This document shows positions 42,206 through 51,227 of a stretch of 64,000 nt of DNA, in pieces; the stretch's first letter is position 1; every line of letters starts with the position of its first letter. Source of the stretch: Endobacterium cereale (lineage in GTDB: Bacteria > Pseudomonadota > Alphaproteobacteria > Rhizobiales > Rhizobiaceae); assembly GCF_009617585.1 (NCBI RefSeq), contig NZ_WIXI01000039.1:124001-188000 (forward strand), written 5' to 3'. The notes under the pieces are model-generated. The model was not told the DNA's origin and searched no databases. It was given only the letters and a program-made list of their open reading frames with translations. Position numbers and translations under genes: made by a program.

Positions 42206-43861
42206 ATGAGTAAGCCTGTCTCTCGGAGACTTCTCGCCGCGACGGCCGCGGTCGTTATGACCCTGACCTCGGCCTCTATCGCCTCCCCCGCCCTTGCACA
42301 ACAAGCTGCTCCTGCCCCCGCGACGGGAACCACGCCGCCCGCCGCGGCAAACAATGCTCGACCCAATATCCTTGTCATCTTCGGCGACGACATCGGGCAG
42401 ACGAACGTCAGCGCCTATTCGATGGGCGTGGTCGGGTACAAGACGCCGAACATCGACCGTATCGCCAAAGAAGGGATGATGTTCACCGACTATTACGCCG
42501 AGAACTCCTGCACGGCGGGTCGATCGACGTTCATCACCGGACAGGCATGCCTGCGCACCGGGCTCTGCAAGGTCGGAGCGCCCGGCGCGCCCGTCGGCCT
42601 GCAGGCTGGAGACATGACAATCGCGCAAGCCCTCAAACCGTTGGGTTACGCCACGGCCCAGTTCGGCAAGAACCATCTCGGCGACCGCGACGAGTATCTT
42701 CCCACGCGGCACGGATTCGACGAATTCTTCGGCAACCTCTATCACCTGAATGCAGAGGAAGAACCCGAAGCACCTTATTGGCCGAAGGATGACACGGAGT
42801 TCCTGAAGGCCTACGATCCGCGCGGGGTCATTAAAGCGACAGCCGACGGCAAGGTCGAGGATACCGGGCCACTCACCACAAAGCGGATGGAAACGATCGA
42901 CGACGACACCACGTCGGCGGCCATCGATTTCATGAGCAGACAGGTCAAGGCCGAAAAGCCGTTCTTCACCTGGATGAACGCGACGCGGATGCACATATTC
43001 ACCCACGTCCGCGAGAGCATGCGTGGCCAGAGCGGCATGCCCGGCAACGAGTACGGGGACGGTATGGTCGAGCACGACGGCCATGTCGGAAAGCTGCTCA
43101 AGGCTCTTGATGATCTCGGCATCGCCGACAATACGATTGTCGTATACACGACCGATAACGGGCCAAACCAGTTCTCTTGGCCTGATGCGGCAACGACCCC
43201 CTTCCGCAGCGAGAAGAACACAAACTGGGAAGGTGCCTTCCGCGTGCCTGCCCTCGTAAGATGGCCAGGCCGTATCCAGCCCGGTCAGGTCTCGAATCAG
43301 ATGTTCTCCGGTCTCGACTGGTTCCCGACCCTCGTGGCAGCGGCGGGCGACCCTGACGTAAAGAGCCGTCTGCTGACAGGCTGGACACCGGAAGGGAGTA
43401 CGACCAGCTTCCGCAACCATCTCGACGGCTACAACCAGCTCGACTACATCACGGGCAAAACAGAAACGAGCGCCCGCAAAGACTTCTACTACTTCGACGA
43501 TGACGGTGATCTGGTGGCGACCCGTTACGATGACTGGAAGGTCGTCTTCAAGGAGCAGCCTGCGCCTGGGGGCTTCCAGGTATGGCAGACCCCGTTCACC
43601 ACGTGGCGGATACCCAAGCTGTTTAACCTGCGTATGGACCCATACGAGAGGGCCGACACAGTCTCCGACCAGTATAATGACTGGCTGGTTCGCAACGATT
43701 ACCTGCTTGTAAAAGGACAGCTACAGGGGGCGGCGTTCCTGGAAACCTTCGTAAAATATCCGCCGAGCCAGCGTGTGGCGAGCTTCAACATCGAAGGCGT
43801 TCGCGCCCAGGTGGACAAGGCGATCGACCAGTCGTTCAAGGATCGCGGCATCGAGAAGTAG
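42206..43861 (+). CDS. Exported arylsulfatase
   Basis: A 551-residue sulfatase with a signal peptide (RRLLAATAAVVMTLTSASIA...ALAQQ) and a Pro/Ala linker. Metal ligands are in FGDDIGQTNVSAYS and TTDNGPNQFSW; the catalytic site is NSCTAGRSTFITG with Cys102 in a C-x-A-x-R motif, the substrate for formylglycine formation. ATG at 42206 follows AAAGGAAT. It would hydrolyse sulfate esters in the periplasm. The maturation enzyme is encoded 6.4 kb downstream in a unit with the same promoter motif, and the MoxR/VWA genes follow directly. Confidence 0.9.
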   Translation: MSKPVSRRLLAATAAVVMTLTSASIASPALAQQAAPAPATGTTPPAAANNARPNILVIFGDDIGQTNVSAYSMGVVGYKTPNIDRIAKEGMMFTDYYAENSCTAGRSTFITGQACLRTGLCKVGAPGAPVGLQAGDMTIAQALKPLGYATAQFGKNHLGDRDEYLPTRHGFDEFFGNLYHLNAEEEPEAPYWPKDDTEFLKAYDPRGVIKATADGKVEDTGPLTTKRMETIDDDTTSAAIDFMSRQVKAEKPFFTWMNATRMHIFTHVRESMRGQSGMPGNEYGDGMVEHDGHVGKLLKALDDLGIADNTIVVYTTDNGPNQFSWPDAATTPFRSEKNTNWEGAFRVPALVRWPGRIQPGQVSNQMFSGLDWFPTLVAAAGDPDVKSRLLTGWTPEGSTTSFRNHLDGYNQLDYITGKTETSARKDFYYFDDDGDLVATRYDDWKVVFKEQPAPGGFQVWQTPFTTWRIPKLFNLRMDPYERADTVSDQYNDWLVRNDYLLVKGQLQGAAFLETFVKYPPSQRVASFNIEGVRAQVDKAIDQSFKDRGIEK

Positions 43862-43917
43862 CATCATAGGACGCGTCGTGTCGGCGCGCCCTTCTCATCC
43901 ACTTGCGAGAGAACGCT

Positions 43918-44895
43918 ATGGCTCCGCGCGACGACATTCTCGAACTTGGCAAGCGTATCGGCCAGTCCATCATCGGTCAGGATCAGATGGTCGAGCGGCT
44001 TCTGCTGGGGCTGCTTGCAAACGGTCATCTACTGGTAGAGGGCCTCCCAGGCCTCGCGAAGACACGGGCGATCAAGAGCCTAGCGAAAAATCTCGAAGCG
44101 GAACTCTCGCGGATACAGTTCACGCCCGACCTTCTGCCTGCCGACATCACCGGTTCCGAAATCTACTTCTCCGACGGAAGCAAAGGCGAGTTCAAATTCC
44201 AGCAGGGGCCAATCTTCGCCAACCTGATCCTCGCCGACGAGATCAACCGCGCTCCAGCGAAGGTGCAGTCGGCCTTGCTGGAGGCCATGGAAGAACATCA
44301 AGTGACGGTGGGCGGTAAGAGCTATCCCCTGCCCGACCTGTTCATGGTGATGGCGACGCAGAACCCGATCGAGCAGGAAGGCACCTATCCACTTCCAGAA
44401 GCGCAACTCGACCGTTTTCTGATGCATGTCGAAGTCGGCTATCCGGACGAGGCTTCGGAGGCTGCCATCATGCGTCTCAACCGGGACGAAGAGAACGAGG
44501 CTCATGGCGGTCCGAAGACAAATCCGCCGCAGAAGCTCGATCCAAAAGCCGTGTTCGACGCGAGAAGGGAGATCGGAACTGTCACGGTCTCGGACCCGGT
44601 CGAGAAATACATGGTCGCCCTGGTCTTCGCAACGCGCTATCCGGAACGCTACGACAAGGACCTGGCCAATCTCCTGCAGGTCGGTGTGAGCCCGCGCGGG
44701 GTCATCGGTCTCGACAAGGTTTCACGGGCTTATGCCTGGCTCAAAGGCCGTGACTACGTCACGCCGGATGATGTGAAGGCGATTGTCCACGGGGTCTTCC
44801 GCCACAGGCTGATCCTGTCCTACGAGGCGCATGCGTCGAGCACCACGCCGGACCAGGTCATCGACCGGATCGTGAAACTGGTGGCCGTGTCATGA
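43918..44895 (+). CDS. moxR: MoxR family AAA+ ATPase
   Basis: A 325-residue AAA_3 ATPase: Walker A VEGLPGLAKTRAI (near residues 41-49), Walker B ILADEINRAPAKVQSALLEA, sensor region VMATQNPIEQEGTYPLPEAQ, and a C-terminal lid. MoxR proteins work as chaperones with VWA partners to assemble or activate envelope complexes. ATG at 43918 (GAGAGAAC upstream). It starts the series moxR-DUF58-DUF4381-VWA-VWA/TPR-BatD, whose genes overlap by 4 to 14 bases or by one base, and it lies 56 bases after the sulfatase. Confidence 0.92.
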   Translation: MAPRDDILELGKRIGQSIIGQDQMVERLLLGLLANGHLLVEGLPGLAKTRAIKSLAKNLEAELSRIQFTPDLLPADITGSEIYFSDGSKGEFKFQQGPIFANLILADEINRAPAKVQSALLEAMEEHQVTVGGKSYPLPDLFMVMATQNPIEQEGTYPLPEAQLDRFLMHVEVGYPDEASEAAIMRLNRDEENEAHGGPKTNPPQKLDPKAVFDARREIGTVTVSDPVEKYMVALVFATRYPERYDKDLANLLQVGVSPRGVIGLDKVSRAYAWLKGRDYVTPDDVKAIVHGVFRHRLILSYEAHASSTTPDQVIDRIVKLVAVS

Positions 44896-45827
44896 GCGGC
44901 GGTGTCTACGTCTCGACCGAAGGCCTGGTGAAGCTGGAGACGCAAGCACGCGACCTGAGTTTCGTGCAGAAGGCACGCAGCCACCAGCAGCTTGCGGGAC
45001 GCATGAATTCGACGATGCGGGGCCGTGGACTGACCTTCGAGGAATTGCGTAACTACCTTCCAGGCGACGACATCCGGTCGATCGACTGGCGCGTCACAGC
45101 GCGGACGACGCGCCCTGTCGTAAGGGTCTATTCCGAGGAAAAGGAGCGCCCTGCCCTGATCGTCGTCGACCAGCGCATCAACATGTTCTTCGGCAGTCGC
45201 CGCGCGATGAAATCGGTAACGGCGGCGGAAGCGGCCATGCTGTGTGCCTGGCGGATACTGGGTTCGGGCGACAGGGTCGGCGGCTTTGTCCTCGGCGATA
45301 CGGATACGGAGGAATTGAAGCCACACCGTAGTCGCAACGCAGTCATTGCCTTTGCAGACCGGATCGCCACAAAAAACAATGAACTGAGAGCCAACGCCGG
45401 CGCGTCACGGGAGACCAGCCAGTTAGACGCAGTTCTGGAAACCGTCGCCACCCTTGCGCATCATGACCACCTCATTCTCTTGATCTCTGACCTCGATGGC
45501 CATACGCCACGCACGCGCGACCTCCTGCTGAGGCTGTCCTCCCGAAACGACGTGATCTGTCTCCTCGTCTACGATCCCTTTCTGCTCGCCCTGCCGAGCT
45601 CGGGCCACATTGTCGTGAGCGGCGGCGGACCTCAGGCGGAACTGGCATTGAAGACAGCGAGTACCCGCTCATCGATCGACGCCTTCGCCCGCAGCCGCGG
45701 TCGGGAATTGCTCGCGTGGCAAAACGAACTCGGACTACCGATGCTGCCGATCTCGGCTGCGGAAGAGACCGCGCCGCAACTTCGTCGCCTGCTGGAACAG
45801 TCCGCCTGGCGACAACGGAGGCGCTGA
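44892..45827 (+). CDS. DUF58 domain protein
   Basis: A 311-residue protein with the DUF58 signature FEELRNYLPGDDIRSIDWRV, then RTTRPVVRVYSEEKERPALI, and a VWA-like remainder (LILLISDLDGHTPRTRDLLL). It overlaps moxR (ATGA). DUF58 proteins are constant partners of MoxR in Bat-type operons and probably present the MoxR client at the membrane. Intact. Confidence 0.9.
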   Translation: MSGGVYVSTEGLVKLETQARDLSFVQKARSHQQLAGRMNSTMRGRGLTFEELRNYLPGDDIRSIDWRVTARTTRPVVRVYSEEKERPALIVVDQRINMFFGSRRAMKSVTAAEAAMLCAWRILGSGDRVGGFVLGDTDTEELKPHRSRNAVIAFADRIATKNNELRANAGASRETSQLDAVLETVATLAHHDHLILLISDLDGHTPRTRDLLLRLSSRNDVICLLVYDPFLLALPSSGHIVVSGGGPQAELALKTASTRSSIDAFARSRGRELLAWQNELGLPMLPISAAEETAPQLRRLLEQSAWRQRRR

Positions 45828-46342
45828 TGGAACCCTCGGGTCCAAACCCTGCATTGCGGATGGCGCTTCAATCGCTACACGACATCGTTTTGCCTCCGCC
45901 TGTTTCGTGGTGGCCGCAGACATGGGGCTGGCTACTGGTCGCCGCATTGGTTGTCGGGACATGCCTCGTCGCGGCATTGAGATGGGCCAGACGATACCGA
46001 GCGAATGCCTATAGACTTGAGGCGCTGTCGATGCTGGGACCTATCCAGCATCTTCTCAGCCAGCCGGCGACCCGTCGCGAAGGCGTGCGCCAAGTCGGAG
46101 AACTCTTGAAGCGGACCGCGCTCGCGGCATGGCCGCGTGTCGAGGTGGCCTCTTTGACGAACGACGACTGGGTCGGCTTCCTGAAAAAATACGGCGACAC
46201 CGATACCCATGCGGTCGAATGGCTCCTGAACGACTTCGAGTACCACAGCGCTGATTGTATCGCACATTTGCCATCGCGAGTTGGCGATGATGTCATCGTT
46301 GCCACGCGGTCATGGATCGAGCGACACGATGTATCAGCTTGA
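45827..46342 (+). CDS. DUF4381 membrane protein
   Basis: A 171-residue protein with one membrane segment (TWGWLLVAALVVGTCLVAAL, near residues 30-50) preceded by the DUF4381 motif LHDIVLPPPVSWWPQTWGW. The rest is soluble. ATG at 45827 overlaps the DUF58 stop (TGATG). It is found in most moxR-VWA operons between DUF58 and the first VWA protein, and probably scaffolds the complex. Confidence 0.85.
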   Translation: MEPSGPNPALRMALQSLHDIVLPPPVSWWPQTWGWLLVAALVVGTCLVAALRWARRYRANAYRLEALSMLGPIQHLLSQPATRREGVRQVGELLKRTALAAWPRVEVASLTNDDWVGFLKKYGDTDTHAVEWLLNDFEYHSADCIAHLPSRVGDDVIVATRSWIERHDVSA

Positions 46343-47318
46343 TCATCCATGGCTGCTTCTCACGTTGCTTGCACCGCTCCTGGTCTGGTGGCTGCTTCCA
46401 CCCCACAGGGAAAGCTCGGCATCGATACGTCTCCCATTCTTTGCGCAAGTGACGAAAGCAGCCGGAGTTCGTCCGACCGACGGTGCCGTTATTGCGCGCC
46501 GGACATGGCCGCAGGTGGTTTGCGAGGCACTTGCCTGGTGCTTCATCGTTCTTGCGTTGTCCCGCCCCCAGTTCATCCAACCTCCGATCGATAAGGTTCA
46601 GCCACAGCGTGACATCCTACTCGCGCTGGACCTCTCACAGTCGATGGATACAAGGGACTTCCCGTCTGCCGACGGGCTCACGATTGCTCGTGACGAGGCG
46701 GTCCGGCAGGTCGTTACTGACTTCATACGAAAGCGCTCCGGCGACAGGATCGGCCTCGTCGCCTTCGGGGACGCTCCTTACCCGCTTTCGCCCTTCACCA
46801 TGGATCACGTACTGGTCGAGACCATGATCACGGATTCATTGCCGGGAATGGCTGGACCGAGAACGTCACTCGGTGATGCGCTCGGGCTGGCCATCAAGAT
46901 GTTCGACCAGACCACTGTTCCAGAAAAGGTGCTGGTCGTGCTGACCGACGGCAATGACACGGCCAGCCGGATGCCTCCATTGAAGGCCGCCGACATTGCA
47001 AAATCAAAAGGCGTGACCATACATGCCGTCGGTATCGGAAACCCGACGGCAACCGGGGAGGATAAGCTGGATACGGTCACGCTTCAGAAGATCGCCGCGA
47101 CCACGGACGGCAGATATTTTTTCGGGGGCGACCAGGCCCAACTCGCGGCGATCTACGAGGAGCTCGACAGGATCACGCCGGAGGACCAGAAGGTTCTGTC
47201 GTGGCGACCACGGGTCGATCTGTTCCACGTTCCGCTGCTGGCTGCGACTGCGGTTCTGGGCGGATACTACGCGATCGCGGGCGCGGCAGTTCTGATGCGG
47301 CGGAGGACGCAGTCATGA
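46329..47318 (+). CDS. VWA domain membrane protein (BatA-like)
   Basis: A 329-residue protein with membrane helices at both ends (HPWLLLTLLAPLLVWWLLPP; LLAATAVLGGYYAIAGAAVL) and a VWA domain between. The MIDAS motif is D-L-S-Q-S-M near residue 100, with GPRTSLGDALGLA and VLTDGNDTASR completing it. It overlaps DUF4381 by 14 bases. A VWA domain held near the inner membrane outer face fits BatA, a MoxR partner whose Bacteroides counterpart contributes to aerotolerance. Confidence 0.9.
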   Translation: MYQLDHPWLLLTLLAPLLVWWLLPPHRESSASIRLPFFAQVTKAAGVRPTDGAVIARRTWPQVVCEALAWCFIVLALSRPQFIQPPIDKVQPQRDILLALDLSQSMDTRDFPSADGLTIARDEAVRQVVTDFIRKRSGDRIGLVAFGDAPYPLSPFTMDHVLVETMITDSLPGMAGPRTSLGDALGLAIKMFDQTTVPEKVLVVLTDGNDTASRMPPLKAADIAKSKGVTIHAVGIGNPTATGEDKLDTVTLQKIAATTDGRYFFGGDQAQLAAIYEELDRITPEDQKVLSWRPRVDLFHVPLLAATAVLGGYYAIAGAAVLMRRRTQS

Positions 47319-48868
47319 TCTCAGATTTCCACTTTATCAGACCGTGGTTCCTCGTCCTGCTGCTTTTGCCTTCCTCGATTGTGTTGCTGGCGAACCGTTC
47401 CCACGATATCCGCGCCCGGTGGAAAGGCTTCATCGCACCACACCTGCTCGACAGTCTGATCGTAGAAGGTGCCGGAAATTCCAGGGTTAAACCGACATCC
47501 CTGCTGGCGCTGATGCTAGCGGTCGCTATCATCGGAGCGTCGGGCCCTACCTGGAGGCGAGAGCAGCCGCCCTTCGTCGCAGATACGGCCACATTGGTGA
47601 TCGCCGTCGACCTCTCGCAAACAATGGACGCGATCGACGTCACACCATCGCGCCTTGAGCGGGCGAAGCTGAAGATCAAGGACGTAATCGATGCCCGACA
47701 AGGCGCGCGAAATGCCATCGTTGCCTATGCCGGGACCGCCCATCTCGTCATCCCTCCGACGGAAGACGGGGCGCTCGTCGAAACCTATTCCGAGGCGCTG
47801 GCAACCCGCATCATGCCCAAGCCGGGAAAGGACACATCCGCGGCGATACGGCTCGCCGGCGACCTCCTCAAGAGGGAAGGCTCCGTCGGCACGATACTGA
47901 TACTGACTGACGGCGTGGAGGCAGCGGCAGCAGAACAGCTGAAGTCAGGCCCGAATGGTATAGTCATCCTTGGAGTCGGCACGGCGGCGGGCGGCCCCGT
48001 GAAGAACACAGACGGTAATTTCGCGACAGCTGCCTCCGGGACACGGCTCTTCCCTAAACTGGACATTAAAGCGCTTCAGGCCATCGGGCGCGAAACTGGA
48101 GCGGATGTCGCGACAGTAACGGACGACGACACCGATATCCGCTGGATCGTCCAGCGCATCCGCTCGAACTTCGCTCAAAAGCAGACGACCGCCGATGACC
48201 GCTGGAGCGACTTGGGCTGGTGGCTTGTGATACCGCTCGTCGTTGCCATGGCGCTATCTTTCCGTCGTGGATGGGTCGCGAAAATCGGCATCGTGCTGAT
48301 GGCAATACAGGTGTCGTTCCACCAGCCTGCCCATGCAAACGGACTGATGGACATGTGGCTCACTGGTGATCAGCAAGGGAGGCGCGCCTTCGAGCATAAA
48401 ATGTTCAACGACGCAGCGGATCACTTTTCGGACCCAATGTGGAAAGGCGTGGCCTATTACCGAGCGGGCAAGTTCCAGGAAGCAGTAGACGCCTTCGCAT
48501 CGGTGGACACTCCTGAGAGCTGGTACAATCAGGGAAATGCTCTTCTTCAGCTCGGCAAGTTCGAACAGGCGGTCGGATCGTACGAGAACGCTCTGAAGAA
48601 ACGCGAGGACTGGGCGGACGCCAAAACCAATCTGGCCATCGCCAGCCAGCTTCTGAAAGCCCGGGCGCAAAAGCAGGAGGAACAGCCGGAACAGCCGAGC
48701 GAAGCCCCCGACAGCGTCCAGTTCGACGAAAAAGGCAAAAAGGGCAAGGAAGGCGTAATGAACATCGCCGAGCAGAGTTCCGAGATGTGGATGAAAAATA
48801 TTGTCGCCAGTCCGACTGACCTGATGGCGCGCAAGTTTTCCATCGAGGCCGGGAGGGCCGCACGATGA
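47315..48868 (+). CDS. VWA plus TPR membrane protein (BatB/BatC-like fusion)
   Basis: A 517-residue protein: membrane segments at the start, VWA domain with MIDAS D-L-S-Q-T-M near residue 99 and ILTDGVEAA, then further hydrophobic segments (WWLVIPLVVAMALSF) and a C-terminal TPR pair (ESWYNQGNALLQLGKFEQAV, GSYENALKKREDWADAKTNL). It combines BatB and BatC, separate in some bacteria. The last part is Glu/Gln/Lys rich. ATG at 47315 overlaps the previous stop (ATGA). Confidence 0.88.
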   Translation: MISDFHFIRPWFLVLLLLPSSIVLLANRSHDIRARWKGFIAPHLLDSLIVEGAGNSRVKPTSLLALMLAVAIIGASGPTWRREQPPFVADTATLVIAVDLSQTMDAIDVTPSRLERAKLKIKDVIDARQGARNAIVAYAGTAHLVIPPTEDGALVETYSEALATRIMPKPGKDTSAAIRLAGDLLKREGSVGTILILTDGVEAAAAEQLKSGPNGIVILGVGTAAGGPVKNTDGNFATAASGTRLFPKLDIKALQAIGRETGADVATVTDDDTDIRWIVQRIRSNFAQKQTTADDRWSDLGWWLVIPLVVAMALSFRRGWVAKIGIVLMAIQVSFHQPAHANGLMDMWLTGDQQGRRAFEHKMFNDAADHFSDPMWKGVAYYRAGKFQEAVDAFASVDTPESWYNQGNALLQLGKFEQAVGSYENALKKREDWADAKTNLAIASQLLKARAQKQEEQPEQPSEAPDSVQFDEKGKKGKEGVMNIAEQSSEMWMKNIVASPTDLMARKFSIEAGRAAR

Positions 48869-50184
48869 GACTGTTCGTGCTTTTATTCAGTTTGTTGGCA
48901 GGCGGTTCGACGTTCGCGTCCGAGCCGTTTGGGCGGGCTTCGATTATGGAGGTAGAAAAGATCGTCCCCGGACAGCAGGTTCATGTCGTCGTGGAAGTTT
49001 TCGCGCCCGATTTCTTTACCTCGCCACCGCAGTTTCCGCTGTTCGATGCCCCGGATGCCTTGGTGACTCTCTCCAATGACATTGCCCAGAACATGGTGCA
49101 GAGGATGGACGGCGTTCAGTATGCAGGGATTCGCAAGAGCTATGTGGTCGTCCCGGAGAAGCCCGGGTCATTCGCCCTCCCGGAAATCGACATCGATCTC
49201 GGCTACTCGTCAAACGGAACTTCGGTCAAATCCACGGTGAAAGTCGGCCTTCCCTCATTCGAGGTGTCCGATAGTCCCGGTTCCAACGCATTACCCTTCG
49301 CGGCACGGAACCTGACCATTACGCAGTCCTTCGACCGAGATGCTTCCTCACTGACCGCTGGCGACGCACTCGTCAGAACCATCGTGATCTTTGCCGAGGA
49401 CACGCAAGCCATGCTCATACCGTCCGTCGATTTCGCTGAAACAGTCGGCATCAAGCAATACGTGAAGCCGCCGGTCCTCGCCGAAGGTGTCGAGCGGCGC
49501 GGTATAGGGCGCAGCGTCCAAAGCGGAAGCACGCGGACGCAGACAGTGGTCTATACTACGACAGAAGTAGGACGCTTCTCCCTACCGAAAATCTCGTATC
49601 CTTGGTTCGATACCGAGAACGGCGCCGTAGCGCTGGCCAGTCTTCCGGCAGTCGATCTCGTGGTCGCCAGGGATACGTCGGCAAATGAAGACATAGCACC
49701 CACGTCCGAGGAAGACAGCGCGGTTTCCGAAAGGGTGACATGGCGGAAATGGGGGCCTGCGCTCCTGGTGCTCGCCCTCGGGCTAACTGCGTTTGTTTCG
49801 ATCCGTCGAAACTCTCAGAGTATCCGCGCCTGGGCGAGGCGCATAAAGAACAAACGCCGGAATTCCCCGAAGCGGAGACTCAAACGCCTCCGCGCTACCA
49901 TTGCCGATGGTGGAGAGTTCGCAATCTACCGAACTCTCCAGGACTGGAGTGTCGATCTGAGCTATCCGACGGTAGCCGCTTGGGTGGAAGCACAGCAAAA
50001 CACGAGCCTCACCGAACAAGTCGCCATTCTCGAAAGACGGCTTTTTAGGTCTCAGGACGTGGAGCTGGATCGCAAAGCGTTGTCCCTGGCGATCGCCATT
50101 CCGAAGCGCCGGACCATCGTCACAAAAAGCGAGCTCCCGGAGCTCAATCCGACGACGCGGTCGTCATTGTTACCCCCGTTGTAA
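48865..50184 (+). CDS. BatD-like protein
   Basis: A 439-residue protein with a signal peptide (LFVLLFSLLAGGSTFASEP), beta-sandwich repeats (PGQQVHVVVEVFAPDFFTSP; ITQSFDRDASSLTAGDALVR) and one C-terminal membrane segment (GPALLVLALGLTAFVSI) followed by a basic cytoplasmic tail. This is the layout of BatD ('oxygen tolerance'). It overlaps the VWA/TPR gene (ATGA). Its 3' end overlaps motif site D, so the regulatory site of the next unit is embedded in this coding sequence. Confidence 0.82.
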   Translation: MRLFVLLFSLLAGGSTFASEPFGRASIMEVEKIVPGQQVHVVVEVFAPDFFTSPPQFPLFDAPDALVTLSNDIAQNMVQRMDGVQYAGIRKSYVVVPEKPGSFALPEIDIDLGYSSNGTSVKSTVKVGLPSFEVSDSPGSNALPFAARNLTITQSFDRDASSLTAGDALVRTIVIFAEDTQAMLIPSVDFAETVGIKQYVKPPVLAEGVERRGIGRSVQSGSTRTQTVVYTTTEVGRFSLPKISYPWFDTENGAVALASLPAVDLVVARDTSANEDIAPTSEEDSAVSERVTWRKWGPALLVLALGLTAFVSIRRNSQSIRAWARRIKNKRRNSPKRRLKRLRATIADGGEFAIYRTLQDWSVDLSYPTVAAWVEAQQNTSLTEQVAILERRLFRSQDVELDRKALSLAIAIPKRRTIVTKSELPELNPTTRSSLLPPL

Positions 50185-50192
50185 CAGTAACA
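50168..50192 (+). promoter_or_regulatory. Regulon motif site D
   Basis: TGTTAC (50168-50173) then TGTAACAGTAACA (50180-50192), overlapping the BatD stop and ending 57 bases before the formylglycine-enzyme start. Followed by TTCTTCC. Confidence 0.75.
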
Positions 50193-50249
50193 TTCTTCCC
50201 TCGCAGAGCACGCTCGTTAAGCTCCGGCTTCCAAACGTCGGAGGCAAGG

Positions 50250-51227
50250 ATGGCTTTGGCATTCGAGAACGCGAATGATGTCACAGGGGATGAAGGCGTG
50301 GTTTGGGTTCCCGGTCGCACCTTCAAGATGGGATCGGACGACCATTATCCGGAAGAGGCTCCTGCCCATCCCGTCAAGGTGGATGGTTTCTGGATATCGG
50401 AGACCCCCGTCACCAACAGGCAGTTCAAGGCCTTTGTGGAGGCAACGGGCCATGTGACCGTCGCGGAAAAGGCACCCGACCCTAAGGATTATCCGGGCGC
50501 GAAGCCCGAGATGCTAAAGCCGGGCTCGCTCGTCTTCACGCAGCCGAAAGCGGTGAACGGTCCGGACATCGGGCAATGGTGGGCGTTCAAGTTCGGCGCG
50601 ACCTGGCGCAGGCCGCTCGGGGGCTTGAGCGACCTGCGCGGCAAACTCGACCATCCTGTCGTTCACGTCGCCTATACCGACGCGCTTGGATATGCCACCT
50701 GGGCAGGAATGAGCTTGCCCACGGAAGCCGAATGGGAGCTGGCGGCCCGCGGAGGCTGCGATGGCACAGAATTCTCCTGGGGCGACGAACTCACGCCGGG
50801 CGGGGTCGCAATGGCGAACACCTGGAGCGGGACGTTTCCGACCCACTCCACCAAACCGAAGGGGCATGAACGGACCTCACCCGTGCGAACCTTCCCGCCA
50901 AACGCGTTTGGCCTTTACGACATGATCGGCAACGTCTGGGAGTGGACGAGCGACTACTGGTCGACCCGCCATCTCGAAGCTGCAAAGCACTCGTGCTGCA
51001 TCCCAAGCAATCCGCGCGGCGAACTGACCGAGGCGAGCTACGACCCGGGGCAGCCTGCGATCCGTATCGCCCGGCGCGTGCTCAAGGGCGGCTCGCATCT
51101 GTGCGCGCCGAACTATTGCCGCCGTTACCGCCCTGCCGCCCGTCATGCCGAGCCGGAAGACACGTCCACCAGCCATGTCGGTTTCCGCTGCGTGAAGCGG
51201 CCCATCGAAGAAGGAGAAGCGAAATGA
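50250..51227 (+). CDS. Formylglycine-generating enzyme (sulfatase modifying factor)
   Basis: A 325-residue FGE/SUMF1-fold protein: WVPGRTFKMGSDDHYPEEAP, ETPVTNRQFKAFVEATGH, LPTEAEWELAARGG, NVWEWTSDYW and the catalytic block LKGGSHLCAPNYCRRYRPAA with Cys285 and Cys290, the copper/redox cysteines of true FGEs. It oxidises the cysteine of C-x-P/A-x-R motifs in sulfatases to formylglycine. There is no export signal, so it acts before sulfatase secretion. Start ATG 50250 with GGAGG. It pairs functionally with the sulfatase at 42206 although the two are in different units. Confidence 0.92.
   Translation: MALAFENANDVTGDEGVVWVPGRTFKMGSDDHYPEEAPAHPVKVDGFWISETPVTNRQFKAFVEATGHVTVAEKAPDPKDYPGAKPEMLKPGSLVFTQPKAVNGPDIGQWWAFKFGATWRRPLGGLSDLRGKLDHPVVHVAYTDALGYATWAGMSLPTEAEWELAARGGCDGTEFSWGDELTPGGVAMANTWSGTFPTHSTKPKGHERTSPVRTFPPNAFGLYDMIGNVWEWTSDYWSTRHLEAAKHSCCIPSNPRGELTEASYDPGQPAIRIARRVLKGGSHLCAPNYCRRYRPAARHAEPEDTSTSHVGFRCVKRPIEEGEAK

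Noticed and set aside
42089-43420. Long open frame (443 codons) antisense to the sulfatase gene
   Set aside because: It mirrors the codon bias of the intact sulfatase on the other strand, has no family resemblance, and lacks a ribosome site. It is a GC-rich shadow.
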